64,000 bases of DNA, taken from positions 15,734,851 through 15,798,850 of the forward strand of contig NC_079877.1 of assembly GCF_029227915.1 (NCBI RefSeq), given 5' to 3'. Source of the stretch: Hydractinia symbiolongicarpus. Its lineage: Eukaryota; Cnidaria; Hydrozoa; Anthoathecata; Hydractiniidae. Below, one piece after another: positions 35,758 to 47,766 of the stretch; position 1 is the stretch's first letter, and each line of letters begins with the position of its first letter. The translations under genes and the position numbers were made by a program. Under the pieces are notes generated by a model, which was not told the origin of the DNA, made no database searches, and worked only from the letters and a program-made list of their open reading frames with translations.

Positions 35758-38146
35758 ATAGATATTCAGAGAATAGAAAACATAAAAAATATCGAAATTT
35801 TAAACGAACTGGTAGCATCTCTTAAGCAGTCGACGACAAAGTGCCTTTTTATGAATAAAGAGTTAAATAAGGCAATAATAACTAGATCTAGACTAAGAAA
35901 TAAATACTTAAAAAACAAAAGCGATGAAAATGAAACTGCTTTTAAAAAGCAAAGAAATAAATGTGTCAAACTAGTACAAAAAAGTAAAGAAACCTACTAT
36001 AACAATTTAGAGATTAAAAGTGTTACAGATAATGAAAAATTCTGGAACACAGTTAAACCTTGCTTTACTGAGAAAGTCAAAAACAAAGAGCTGATAACAT
36101 TAGTTGAAAATGGAAAAACTATCACTGATGACCTTGAAATAGCATTGATTTTCAATGATTATTTTTGCAACCTTGTTCCCAATCTTAGAATCAAGCTAAA
36201 TGAAAATCCACAAAATGATAATATTTTTAATGATAAATCTATTGAGAACTCGTTATCGAAATTTGCTAATCATCCAAGTGTTGTCAAAATCAAACAGTTT
36301 TATGGCGAGTCTGGTGAAAAGCTTTCTTTCAGACGAGTCAGCCTATTTGATGTTACAAAAAAAATTAAAGATTTGGATAAAAATAAAACACACAGCAGTC
36401 TGACATTCCAACGAAATTAATACAGGAAAATTCTGACATTTTTGGAAATGTTTTGTGCAATAGCATAAATTATAACATCGACCAATCCAATTTTCCAAAA
36501 AGCCTTAAGAACGCAGACGTCATTCCAGTTTTCAAAAAGGAGGACCGTACGGACAAGTGTAACTAACGCCCGGTCAGTATACTGCCTAATATCTCTAAGA
36601 TATTCGAAAAATGCTTATACGAACAAATTGAAGCTTTTTTTCAACCTATTTTTAACAAGCAGCAGTGTGGTTTTCGGAGAGGTTTTAGTACGCAGCAATG
36701 CCTTATAGCAATGATCGAAAAATGTAAAAAAAGCCTAGATAATAAAGGATCTTACGCAGCGTTATTGACAGACTTATTGCTAAATTGCACGCTTATGGGT
36801 TTGACAAGGATGCTTTTAGATTAATACATAGCGATTTAACTGGCCGGAAACAAAGAGTTAAAATAAACAACTCATTTAGTACGTTACTGGACATCTTATT
36901 TAGTGTGCCACAAGGGTCTATTTTAGGCCCACTACTCTTCAACGTTTTCCTGATAGATTTATTTCTGATAACGATTGAAACTTATATAGCTAGCTACGCA
37001 GATGACAACACCCCATATACGTATGGGTCTGATAAAAATCAAGTTGTAAAAACCTTGAAAAAACAGCAAAAAGATTGTTTATATGGTTTGCTGAAAACGG
37101 TATGAAAGCCAATGAAGCAAAGAGCCATCTTCTTTCTAGCTTACCACTTGATACAAAAGCTGTCGTTGGAGACACGTACATTGAAAACAGTGACCAACAG
37201 AAACTGTTAGGGATAAAAATTGATCGGAAATTAAAATTTGATTGCATGTAACGGACTTATGTCAAAAAACCAGCCAAAAACTACATGCGTTAGCGCGTGT
37301 TGCACCTTACATGGATACTCAAAAAAGAAGAGTTATTATGAAGGCTTTTGTTACCTCTCAATTCAGTTACTGTTCTTTGATATGGATGTTCCACAATAGA
37401 ACACTGAATAACAGAATTAATAATCTGTATGTAAGAGCACTTCGAATAATCTATTGTGACCATACATCAACATTTAAGGAACTGTTACATAGAGATAAAT
37501 CAAAAACGATACACGAAAAAAATCTTGAAACACTAGCTATAGAAATATATAAAGCTAAAAACAAACTCTCGCCTGATATAATAAGTGATATTTTTCTGTT
37601 CCGTAGTAGCACTTATAATTTGAGAAATGAAAGAGAACTTTGCTATCGCACAGCAAAAACGTCTACTTATGGCACTGAAACTATCTCAAATTTCGCGCCA
37701 AAATTGTGGCAGATAATACCATCAAATATAAAAACATCTGAAACGTTACAAGAGTTTAAGTCAAAAATTAAGAAATGGAATCCAGAAAGTTGCCCTTGTA
37801 GGTTGTGCAAACCGTATATTAATGGATTAGGTTTTATTTGACAGGCAGACTTTTATTTAGTATTTATAGCATTTTGCGGTTTGTTTTTGTTGTTGTTTTT
37901 CCCGAATTTTCTGGCATACCACTTCCTTGCAATATATAGGATCTCAAAAATAAAAGCTATAGTCTAACCATCCTTTATTTCAGGATGATGGTATGCAAAG
38001 CAAAGAAGTCAAATTAACTAAATTAATTGCCTTCTTCATTGATTTTAATTAGCGACTTTTCCCGAGAAGCTAGAATTTTTTATATTTTTTTTACACGTCA
38101 ATGTAAAAGAAATTGTTAATAATATTAATAATAATAATAATTTAGT
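35758..38146 (+). pseudogene. CR1/L2-like LINE, second copy, 5'-truncated
   Basis: Starts inside the linker (MNKELNKAIITRSRLRNKYL, KSKETYYNNLEIKSVTDNEK, FWNTVKPCFTEK). It continues with RT pieces: CGFRRGFSTQQC, VPQGSILGPLLFNVFL, and SYADDNTPYTYG with the active-site YADD. It ends with an open thumb/C-terminal frame at 37242-37841 (FSYCSLIWMFHNRTLNNRIN, CPCRLCKPYI). The 3' tail runs to an 'aataataataataattta' simple repeat at 38116-38145, as in CR1/L2 elements. It is more open than the first copy, hence probably younger, but frameshifts near 36415, 36780 and 37105 disable it. Confidence 0.85.
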
Positions 38147-38659
38147 TTGAAGTGAGGTATGTTTTTGCTGATATATAGTTCTATGCACTGTTTAATTTTG
38201 TTCACCGTTTCCTTTTTTTCATCCCAAGAAGTTTTATCCTCTTCAATGTTTCTAACACTGTTTTTTGAGATTGAAAGCCCAGGGTGTCAAGAAGTCAAAA
38301 TTTTCTTTTACCATGCGTCACATCCGATGCATATCGTCCATGTAGATGGTTGGCCCGAATAGTTATACGCCGTAACAAGGCTGTGGGAACCTTGAACAAT
38401 TTTGTAAATATTTTCAGTGTAGGTGGCAGACCAAAACAAAGACAAAGATATATTCGTACAAGTTTCCTGACTATAACTTGACAAAATCACATATTTTCCA
38501 GATTTTTTTAAAATGGAATCATCTTTGAGTATTATTTTGTACACATAATCGCCTTGCCTTAAAACAAATTTCATGAAAATTAATTTTGTCATCTTAAAGT
38601 GGCTATATGGAATAAATTTAATTTAATCTTTTTTATATTAAACACAGATCGGTTTCACC

Positions 38660-39090
38660 CGCCCTTCTTTGGAATTAAAAACCGATTACTTAAGAATTCC
38701 CCATCAACATGATTTACATTATGGATGACTCCCTTCTTTGACATTTTCGCTATTTCTTGATCCACTAATAATTACCGATCCTGAGGTTGTACCTGAATTG
38801 GTGTCTCATGGAGAGGAATATGATAGCCTTGTTCAATAGACAAAGTTTTCTTACCGTGGGTCAGTTTTCCCGGAGATCTGAAATACTTTAGCCTTCCTGC
38901 TAATGGCAAGTTTTGGATGTACCATGGGAGCATAAATATTATGATTAGACTCACAACTTTCAGTACGGATAGAGAAACTAGTTCCGGAAATCTGTTGGAA
39001 CAGGAAGTCTAATTTGCAATAGATCAGGATTTCATACCATCTCCATTTGTTGAGCTTCGACGCTCTTCTGATATCTTCCACTACGCCCGT
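38660..39090 (-). pseudogene. DIRS/Ngaro-like reverse transcriptase scrap
   Basis: Minus strand reads AGRLKYFRSPGKLTHGKKTL and SIEQGYHIPLHETPIQ, then, in another frame, DQEIAKMSKKGVIHNVNHVD and GEFLSNRFLIPKKGG. The order GxLxxF...W/K, QGYxIPF, and EIxxMxxKGVI...GEFxSNxFxxPKKxG is that of the start of a DIRS-type tyrosine-recombinase retrotransposon RT. Nothing further downstream is preserved. Confidence 0.6.
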
Positions 39091-40855
39091 TGTTTTGGTT
39101 TTGATTGGTTAAATGACTCTGTATTCGCGCCTAATAAAACATCCCCTTCATTCTGCCGTCTATTGAATGGAAGATTTCAGTGGAAGGGCTTTTTTGGTTA
39201 TTGTGACCTTTGAACACCTTTAAAAGTCTATTTCATGAATTCTTAGTAACAATATGAGAAATATAAGAACGGAACATTTTACCGAATAGATTTTCCTCAT
39301 TTCGTTGAAGTAAGGAAGCATTTACCTTGAGAAATTTAGAATTCTTTAGGAAGGGTTTAGAAACATCAGGCCGTCTTAAATACGTAACTGGTCGACACAT
39401 AACGTAGCAAAGCGGTTCATTGCGTCAGTAAAATGGCTACCTTCTCAATCAAAGCGTTCTATGGTTTTTCACAATTCTGAATATTATCCACTCATTTCCG
39501 CAATCTGAAAAGCGGGCCCATAACCTGCAGTAATTACTGCTAAATATTTTCCATAGAGCTGCTTATGTACAAGGTACTCTGATTTAAAGTAAGCGCTTCG
39601 ACAATATCCTCCAATTTCTTAGCTGCATTTAAATTAGTGGGTATTTGATTGATAGAACTCAATCCTCCTCAATGTCCTTGTCAGAGATACAGTTTTTAAA
39701 ATGGCGATTTGCATAATGTGCCATACCTCTACGAAGCTTTCATTTATATTCCTCAGCTTTGGAATTGACTAAAGTGAGGAGGAAGAAGAGGAAAAGGCAA
39801 AGAAGATTTACTGTTTCTACACTTACTCTTCCTTTTTATCTTTTCATTTACCCGCTTCGTTTTTAGCATGATTATTAAAGACAATGCCTTCGATTTTTCG
39901 GCTAGCTCTACTAGTTCCTGGAACATCAGTAGCTGAGACTGCGAGGTGGGTGCCTCTGGCTTCATCTTTAGAACTTCATTTTAGGAGGATTGAGCCTTTG
40001 AATTTGGAACTGGAATACTGCTTCCACAGCAAATCTTTCGTTTCATTTGTTGGTTGTGTTCAGATATAATTATGTAAAACAGCTCGGTTATTCATAGATA
40101 AGAAAATTTTGTTTCTCATCGTCGAGAACTATGACCGTTTGCTTCGCGTAGGAAAGTTGTAAGAGAAAGAAAGAACAGGGCCTTAGTCGCTTAAGCAAGA
40201 CATTTTTGAGGACGCAAATAGTTCTGGAAATTTTCAAAAGGTTGTCTGACGAAAGTTTTTTTGGTTAAAGCTGCAATCCTTGTTGGCAATTTTTCTCCCT
40301 AGCTATATAATAAACAGAAGACAAAACATTTACTAAAACCCATCACACTTTCAGAAAATAATCATAATGCTAACTATAGTCTCCTAACAAAATTGAGATT
40401 TTCCTTACGAAAAGAAAGGAAGATGCAAGATTTTTCTTTTTTCTCTTAGCATAAATGATACGCAAGAACATATATCTATCTAGCGTTGACTAGGAGCAAC
40501 TTAGTCCTTAAAAAAGTTAGGCAAAATATTATCGAAGCCTCAAATTCATATCTCACCTTTTCCTCCAAATCAACTATCAAATATAGGAAAGGTACCTGGC
40601 GAAAAATAATAACCAAAAATAATAGCAACTGTCTTCAGCACAACTCCAAACGCAATCCACTTATATAATGATTATAGAAGAATGGGATATAATAGTATTT
40701 TTACCTTTTACCGCCAGTAGATCCCATTCTTTTTAAACTAACTCATTCTCAGTGTGCCATATTTTCCCACGGTATGGCAATTTTAAAGATTTTTTCTTAT
40801 GTAACTGGCAAAGTGATTGTGTTTATTACCTGTTGATGTAGCCGAAAAACGCATG
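39091..40855. other. no clear gene; possible DIRS 5' remnant
   Basis: The minus frame 39965-39753 (MKPEAPTSQSQLLMFQELVE, basic tail) lies upstream of the DIRS-like RT and could be a gag remnant, but has no defining motif. The remainder shows only AT-rich sequence. Confidence 0.3.
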
Positions 40856-40859
40856 TCTT

Positions 40860-41375
40860 CGTTAAAAAGTGCCTAGATTTTATGGGACAACGTCAATGCA
40901 TCAGTAAAGCAATTACATTTTACTTCCAAGTGTAAGGCTTAATAACTCGAAAACGGGTGGAAATAATTGACGTCATGTCCTTCGTGGGTAAGTAGGGACC
41001 ACCTCAGACCATATCTGGACAAATTTCTGAACAATACTTCAATCCACTTGTTTCAGACTGGACGGGTTGATGATGACATTAAGAAATTGTTAAACCCCAA
41101 TGTCTCTGTAACCGTTCGTCAAAAACACATGACCCGATACATTTTCTTCATCAGCATTTCTAGCTCCGCACAATACGGGCAACGGGTTACTGAATTTCTA
41201 AACAAACTTTTTGTCAGTTTTTGCCTATGTAAGCGAACTTATATCTTCTATACTGCTAATTAAAACTATGTGATTCTATACTTGGGTCAGCATTTCCAGA
41301 TCTACGCAGTACAGGTAACAGCTAATGAAAAATTGCGAAAACAAATTTCTTTGTACATCAATGGGTCATTTTTAG
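40860..41375 (+). mobile_element. Helitron-family repeat copy
   Basis: Blocks 'aaggcttaataactcgaaaa' and 'cgggtggaaataattgacgt', then 'gtgggtaagtagggaccacc' and 'tacattttcttcatcagcat', match 2070-2330 in order. Both ends are worn: no hairpin plus CTRR was found. The open frame 40967-41263 lies inside the repeat and is not a gene. Confidence 0.65.
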
Positions 41376-41378
41376 CAT

Positions 41379-42350
41379 TTAAATTCTTAAGGCGAAATAA
41401 CTTGTAAACGGAGACGAAGGAGAGTCCATAACATGTTGCAATACAGCAGTAGGTTGCGAAACCTTAACCTCTCTACCCGTCAGTGGCGAAAATCCCATGT
41501 GTTCGGACATGCGAACCCTAAAATGGCGAATAGACTTGCCATAATAAGTGACATTGCAGTCACTACACGTAAACATATAAGCAAGTCCGGAGCATAGAAG
41601 TTTCGGAATGCAATGTTTAAATGAAAATAATTACTCAGGCACATATTAGAGGTAAATACTACTTTAAGTCTGCAATGAGGTAAAAACGAACTAAGTAGTT
41701 TAGATAATCCGGTCCGCATTTGTAAAGACACAGGCCCTAAAAATGGTAGCACAATACACATCTCTTTTTTAGGAACAGTGGTAACCTTTCTTTACGTTGA
41801 AACATGTTGTTGAGAAAGTTACGTATGCAGAAATCGACAACATTATCAGGGTAACCATTTTTCCGAAAAATGTTTTTAAGTTTGTCCACTTCGACATGAA
41901 ATAATTTAAAACTAGAGCTTAACCTCAAACTACGATACAATAAAGTAGAAATGAGACCATGTTTATATTGCATAGGAATAAAGCTAGTAAAATTGGTTCA
42001 AACACCACTAAATGGGGGTTTCCGATAAACATTAGTAACAAATCTGTTTTAATTTCTAGAAATGAAAACGTCTAAGAAAGAGAGTTTGTCATCTGCCTCT
42101 ACTTCATAAGTAAAAGAAATAGACTTATGGCAAGAATTTAAATAATCACAAAATGGTTGAATATCATATTTGGAATTAAACAAAACAATAATATCATTAA
42201 CGTAACATTTAGAATACTTGGGTTTGAATTCAACTGGACATTGGTTAAGCCAAATATTTTCATAGTGACACATGAACGCATTAGCTAGGGTTGGTCCCAA
42301 TGGTGATCCCATTGCAACACCATCAACTTGCTTGTAGAACGAGTCATTAA
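41379..42350 (-). pseudogene. Penelope-like retroelement relic, second copy
   Basis: Read leftwards from 42350: YKQVDGVAMGSPLGPTLANA (RT motif B), then CYVNDIIVLFNSKYD where YVDD has become YVND, then ISFTYEVEADDKLSFLDVFI. Next is a broken thumb (KLKNIFRKNGYPDNVVDFCI). Last is the GIY-YIG domain: MFTCSDCNVTYYGKSIRHFR, VRMSEHMG. The YVND change removes a catalytic Asp. Compared with the copy at 25.2 kb this belongs to a different lineage, closer to the group with MGSPLGPT and long linkers. Confidence 0.8.
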
Positions 42351-43679
42351 TTTAATTCTTAATTTTTATTTTATTTTATAACGGTATGAATTTGTATAAC
42401 GCAATGTCTGTGATCATGCTCGCATGAAGCGGGCGAAAGCTAACATAAAATTGTCGAAAAAAATACTCGTTTTTCTTCTTTCTTCAAGATACTTATGTTG
42501 TAACAATGATATATTCAAAATGGTAAATATTAGCCTCTGTTGGGAGAATTTGTTTACAATCAGAAGACTATTATTAAATGAAATACTGGGATTATAAATA
42601 GCCTTTCTTTGATTTTCTTCACAAAAGTCAGCTAATAATTAGGACTTGAAAGTTGCTAGTTATTAGTATTAGGATTTTTCTGTTACACACATGATATATA
42701 AAAAACTTGAGAAAGAAACTATAAAATTGATAACGTACTTGGCTCTAATAGCTGGTCTGTATTTTCTCAAATTCCGTCTGCAAAATATACCACCTGTTTT
42801 TTTTTCACCAAATAATAAATACAATACTTCATATATATACTCTATATAAATGGCATATAAGAAGCAAATCTCAGATTCTTTACCCACTGCAAAAATTACT
42901 TACCCCCGTCATAATGACTAATATTTTTCCAAACATTTTGTACATCTCCGTAATACCAGATAAAAGTTAGAAAAAGTCACGGAAGGGCAAGGAATATAAA
43001 GCATTCGAAAAAAAGTTACAGCACATTGAATATGCCGCGGGTCATTATGCCCCTCCCACCCCCCGGGCTTAATAGAGTTAACCGTTTTTTTGAAACCACA
43101 TGTTCTTTTATATACATTTTTATCAGCGTTTAAAGCAGTAGAGGCAACGGGTAAACAAAATTTAAAAAAATATTTTGTATCAAGGGTCCCTGCTCTGCAT
43201 TTTAAACGTGCTGATTACGTAAGGAAAATCTTAATGTAGGTTCTAAACTATTACTGAAGACGTTGTCTTGTTAGTTGCTGTTGTGACAATTTTACTCCGG
43301 ATATTTATTAACACAATTAATTTCTTTAAGACTGTTTACTATGTTACTTGTAAATTTTGCTCCAATGAAGAATGTTTCAGTCTTAGCGTTCATGTAATAT
43401 ATTTTAACTAATGAGAATTAAAAATTGTTTTTACTTAATTCGTTTTTTTGTCCTAAAAATGCTATGGTAGCTCGTCGTAGTGATGTTGTCACAACGTTGC
43501 AGCAAATTAGTTGGCGCATCGTAACACAACTTTGTCGCGATAATAATTCGCAACGTTTAGCAAAGTTGGTGGAATGTCACAGGTTCATGTTGTTGATACG
43601 TTGTAGCAATGTTGCTGTCCTTCTCGCGCTGTAGGCCTTTGCTTGTTGTGAGGAATGTTTTCTACCGCTTTTTCATGTT
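42351..43679. other. no gene seen; repeat scraps
   Basis: At 43110-43175 a fragment (atttttatcagcgtttaaag, gtagaggcaacgggtaaac) matches the Helitron-family interior near 2270-2330. At 43035-43080 a C-rich block followed by 'gagttaac' resembles an end of the TTAA-type element. Otherwise nothing recognised. Confidence 0.45.
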
Positions 43680-44247
43680 ATGAAATATATGATATGTATA
43701 ACAGTTGTATTTTTCCAAAGATTTTGTTTGGCATGTAACAAGACACTGACTACAATAAATTCAAGTTCAAGACAACCTTCCAAGATCTTTATAAAATCTA
43801 TCCTTACAAAATCAACTTGTATTTTTTTGCGAAAGATTAGTGGTTCTTATATTATTATTTACAGTTTCCACCGGAGATATTACTGCCACAAGTCAAAGTG
43901 TTGAAGAAGCAATAATTAACACTACTGTAGTAATGAAATGGCAAGTAACACCTGGGCGAAATCAAAAAGTTCTTTAATGTAAAAGTTTTCTTTAATGCTG
44001 TATGTTTTACCGGATTATGTAATGGTGATTGCAGGTAAACATTTGCCAACAGTAGCTGCAGAAGGTAAATCTTTATTTCAAGACAGATTAACCGCTACCT
44101 TCAATACAGCTGGTAAAAATGAATATATAGCAACTTTGGAAGGAATTCAGTTCAAAGACAATCACACATATCGGTTGATAGCCTTCTTTGACGATACAAT
44201 AAATATTGAAAGAAAACATGGTGATATTCAAATAAAAAAAGTTGTTG
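43680..44247 (+). pseudogene. Alr-like receptor: leader and V-set-like exons, frameshifted
   Basis: Exon 1, 43680-43734, encodes a signal peptide (MKYMICITVVFFQRFCLA) with a phase-1 donor. Exon 2, about 43865-44247, reads STGDITATSQSVEEAIINTT and VVMKWQVTPG, then loses frame around 43953 and again before 44010. It continues as KHLPTVAAEGKSLFQDRLTA, FNTAGKNEYIATLEGIQFKD and NHTYRLIAFFDD, and ends GDIQIKKVV at a phase-1 gtacgt donor. The order of strands (KWQV at strand C, DxxTYxL at strand F, terminal G strand) fits a V-set Ig domain. The two positions where Cys is normal are not Cys, which matches my memory of domain 1 in Hydractinia Alr proteins. The frame losses and stops make this exon non-functional as given. 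Confidence 0.6.
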
Positions 44248-44582
44248 GTACGTTCTGTTTTTCCGTGTTTATTTTTTATTGTTTATAAGTAGAGATAGCG
44301 GATCGCAAATCCGCACTAATAAAACAAAGCGAATTAAAACAAATGATATCTATAGCTATTCTGTACCATATCGAATTCGTTTTAAAGAACTGTCCATTGT
44401 GAAAACCCGGTGAAATCTCTTATTTAAACGAGTAAGAATTTCTCTTTATTAAATGTGCATGAGCATTGACAGTGGAAATATGGTAAAAACAAAACACCAC
44501 AGTGTAAACAGTTTATCTTACCCATCCACGATGTTTCACTCACCTGCGCATATGCAGCAGTGCAACAAAACAAAAACACCAC
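44248..44582. other. no gene seen
   Basis: Intron-like or intergenic sequence after the V-set-like exon. A small hairpin (gcggat..atccgc) lies near 44299-44314. Confidence 0.4.
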
Positions 44583-45164
44583 TTAACCCTATTCGGTCCG
44601 CGGGGGATGGATAACTCCTTATTGCTATATTATATGGCTTTGGTACTTACTGAATTTCAATATTTATCTATTAGACATCAGCATGTCAATTGTTTAGGTC
44701 CCATGCCTTTTAGGTGCTTTGATATTGGACATTGACTAAAACTATTCCTAAAAATATTTATGAAATCCTAACTAGAAATTAAAAAAAAGGTTGCGAAGCA
44801 TTTCGCAAGTTGCAAGCAAAATAAATCTTACCAATACTTTGTCCCTAGCGCTTCTCGTTTCTCTGGCGCTAACATCTCCCGAAATACATCAAATTTGAAT
44901 ATCATAGGGTAGAAGAACCCTGAGGACTAGGCAGGGAAATGAACGCTCTGCAGAATAATTCGTTGCACAAAAACAGTTTTTTTTTGCGAATAGACTGCGC
45001 GAGTTTTTGATGTGCCTGAGATATATCTTTTCAAAATGTGCGAGAAAATTAGATTACGCGAAACTAACAAAAACGAAAAACGCGTATTAAAATTTTGTAT
45101 GACCTTTTCCCACAAAATGATAACAGTAAAGAGCGCAATACAAAATTACACTTCTAGCAGTTTT

Positions 45165-45540
45165 CTGAAAGATATGTAATACATCGAATTGTACAACCCG
45201 CAGAAGTTGGTCTTAACGTTAACGATTTCGTAGATGACCTTACAAGAAAACAGTATTTTTCACGTAAAAGTACCGGTACTCTAGAAGCCATAGAATCTGC
45301 TGGAAAGAATTTTGAAACCTCACGGGAAACAATTAAAACAAAAACAAACAAATCAAAACAGTTTTTTAACTTTATCAAGATTTATTAAATAGCTTCAATT
45401 TTAGGCAGAAAAAACACTAACGGTTTCGTTTTCTTTTCACCACACGCATTGGAAGATTACATCACTCACTCCCATTGTACACAATCTAAAAGAAAAAGAA
45501 AACATTTTCATATAGTGAAGCTTCCAGTGCCTTCAAGGGA
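45165..45540 (+). other. coding-like fragment, unrecognised
   Basis: A plus frame without a start reads AEVGLNVNDFVDDLTRKQYF then SRKSTGTLEAIESAGKNFET up to a stop near 45388. A second piece reads NGFVFFSPHALEDYI. The amino-acid composition looks protein-like but I recognise no family. It lies in the segment inserted into the TTAA element, so it may be a scrap of another mobile element. Confidence 0.25.
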
Positions 45541-46219
45541 TGGCCAAGTCAATGGAATTAAAAGCGCTGTTTTTTATCTCGTAAGGCTAGTTCGGTAAAG
45601 TGTAAAAGAAAAAACTAAACAATTTGGCGACTTTACTAATATTAGATGCAAAGTTTCAACCATACCAACAGTTTGCAAATCTGACAAAACATTATAAAAG
45701 TTTTTTTTTTTTCAAGATTTAATTGATGCAAGGCCAGGGAAATTAATTAATTTATTGTCCTAGACACATTCCAAAACACATGCTTCTTATCTTTCCTTTT
45801 TTTTTTCAACCAACATTAATGCAATCACCCAGAGGAAATTATAATGTCTCTTGCCTGTGTTTTAGAAGCTAAGCACACAAATACAAAAATATTACAAGTG
45901 CTGAACTTTGGCAATCATATTTTTCAATCAGACCCTTTTGAAAACTATGCTGAATCATGTCAATTAGTAAACTCATCACTATAGAGTAGCACCTTGGATA
46001 AGATTCTTTGTTGGATGAATAAAATGACTGACAAATGGTTTATCGTAAATAAAATGTGGGTTGTTCTCAAACACACGTGGGCGGTGGACAGAAAACTGTG
46101 ATGTAAATTTTCTTCGTGTATTATTCTTGAGAATATTCTAAAATTACAAGCAGTTTCAAAAATGCCGACGACTTTTAAAGAACGTGTGCGGCTTGGGCAT
46201 CCTTGGAGTTCTGTTTAAC

Positions 46220-46676
46220 CGAGGGTGCCGACTCGACGGAAACGTCGCAAAAACCACGGGGGCTGTCGGACGACTTCCGGCGAATTAGAAAAAACTAATT
46301 TTCGCCCGGAGAAACCCGAATCAACCCGAAACAAAATTTTTTTAAACATTTATTTCCATGTTTCATTTATTCTTTTAACGTCAAGCAGTGGTAGTGAAAG
46401 ACTGTTTTTTATATCATTTATTCGCTAAATAAACTGTACGTACAACTACAAAATGGCACATTCCTTCTTCTCGACAAAATTTAAATGAGAACAATGAGCT
46501 CTCCCCACATTGCATTACGGGCGCAATTTGGGCACTTTTGTCCAAAAGTTCAAAGTCCAAAAGGGTCCAGTCTTTTCCGGGCGGTTACAGACGAAAACCC
46601 TGAAAAAAATACCCGAAAAAACGCTTGCGGTTGCCCTCACATATACATTGTTTTCGGCGAGTTGCCAACCCTCGTC
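46220..46676. mobile_element. MITE-like element with about 24-bp TIRs
   Basis: Left end about 46222 (gagggtgccgactcgacgga) and the reverse complement of the right end about 46675 (gagggttggcaactcgccga) match at most positions. About 455 bp, GC-richer than its surroundings, no transposase. The flanking target duplication is not clear. Confidence 0.5.
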
Positions 46677-47337
46677 TACTGAAATGACAGTTTTAATGTC
46701 GTTCTAAACCTTGTTCTCAGGGAGGGCGTACGGACAACTAATTCCTATTGAGTATTACATTGCTGTTGGTTTGATAGCAAAATAGGATATTTTCTTAATT
46801 ACTGTAACAGGTTACTTAATAAATAAAAAATTGTGATGAAAAACAGTTGGTTGGCCCACTCTAACACCCAAAGCTATTTGTTTTTTCTGCTGCCTACCAA
46901 CAGGTTTTGCTTTATCTGGCTATCAGTCAGGTAGTAATACACAGCTTCTCCACATGTATTTTACAAATTACGTTCAATTATTTTATACAAAACAGAGCTA
47001 AAAATCTCTATGAATTATCTTTAGAACTTGAAACTTATAACGCAACTTTGTTTCATCAAGAAGAATCATTTTGCTTGTTTTAGTCACGTAAGTAATCCAA
47101 TTTCCCAATTTTTTTGCGTTTTAACTGAAAATTGGAATAAACGGATTTTCGAATGACTTTTACTTAGCTTTCAAAAGCTTCAAACAGAACGCAAAAATGA
47201 ATTTTAAGCAGATAGTAGTATTTCAATGAATTTAAAGCTTTTGATGACGTCACAGAAAATGTGCTGACGCAAGCAAAAACTTATTGCTTCCATTTTGTTC
47301 CTTTTGTGACGTACTATATGTGTGCTAAGTTCGATTA

Positions 47338-47655
47338 CCGACTGATAGCCTTGTGGTAGAGCGTTCGCTTTCAGTGCGGGAGGTCTTGGGTTCAAACCCC
47401 GGCCGAGTCATGCCAGAGACTATAAAAGTGTAAATCTATCCTTTCTGCTTAGCGCTCAGCATGAGAATAGGATTGATATCTTAGGCGGTTGTCTAGTTGA
47501 GCGATTGCTGTGCTTCCACGACCTTCGTAGCTCAAATGGGAGCTTTAAATGCGCTAGGACCCCCTTCGCAGGACCCTCGTTGATAGCAGTACCAATAGGA
47601 ACTGAAGAGGCTATCCTGGGTAAATAAGAGTAATAATAATAATAATAATAATAAT
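47338..47655 (+). mobile_element. tRNA-derived SINE with (TAA)n tail
   Basis: The head at 47340-47410 is tRNA-like. It has an A-box-like segment (tagccttgtggtagagcg), an anticodon-arm region, and a B box with T-arm (tcttgggttcaaaccccgg) closing with gccgagtca. A body of about 220 bp with a conserved-looking middle (tcgtagctcaaatgggagct) runs to a tail of 'taataataataataataat'. It would be transcribed by RNA polymerase III and moved by LINE enzymes. It splits the TTAA element cleanly: 'aagttcgatt' on the left joins 'tcaattttgac' on the right, as in the uninterrupted copy. Confidence 0.8.
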
Positions 47656-47766
47656 AATTCAATTTTGACAATCCTATGAAAAGTTATTAAGGGGTGGGGG
47701 GGTCGGATTCCACCACTCCCCCCTGGTCATAATATGTTCGAAAAACCCCGGACCTAATAGGGTTAA

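Larger units (their letters stand above)
44583..47766. mobile_element. TTAA-flanked non-autonomous element with nested insertions
   Basis: The left end at 44583 is TTAA then CCCTATTCGGTCCGCGGGG. The right end is CCCCGGACCTAATAGGG then TTAA at 47763-47766, so the ends are inverted repeats with TTAA outside, as in piggyBac or Kolobok-type MITEs. Left interior (44608-44770) and right interior (46985-47337 and 47655-47700) match the compact copy at 29.35-30.03 kb. The intervening 44.78-46.98 kb and the SINE at 47.34-47.655 kb are therefore later insertions. No transposase frame belongs to it. Confidence 0.6.

Noticed and set aside
40967-41263. 98-codon open frame
   Set aside because: It lies inside a Helitron-family repeat; the matching stretch at 2.1-2.4 kb is not open in the same frame.
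43425-43634. 69-codon frame just upstream of the leader exon
   Set aside because: No motif and no splice continuity with the phase-1 leader exon.
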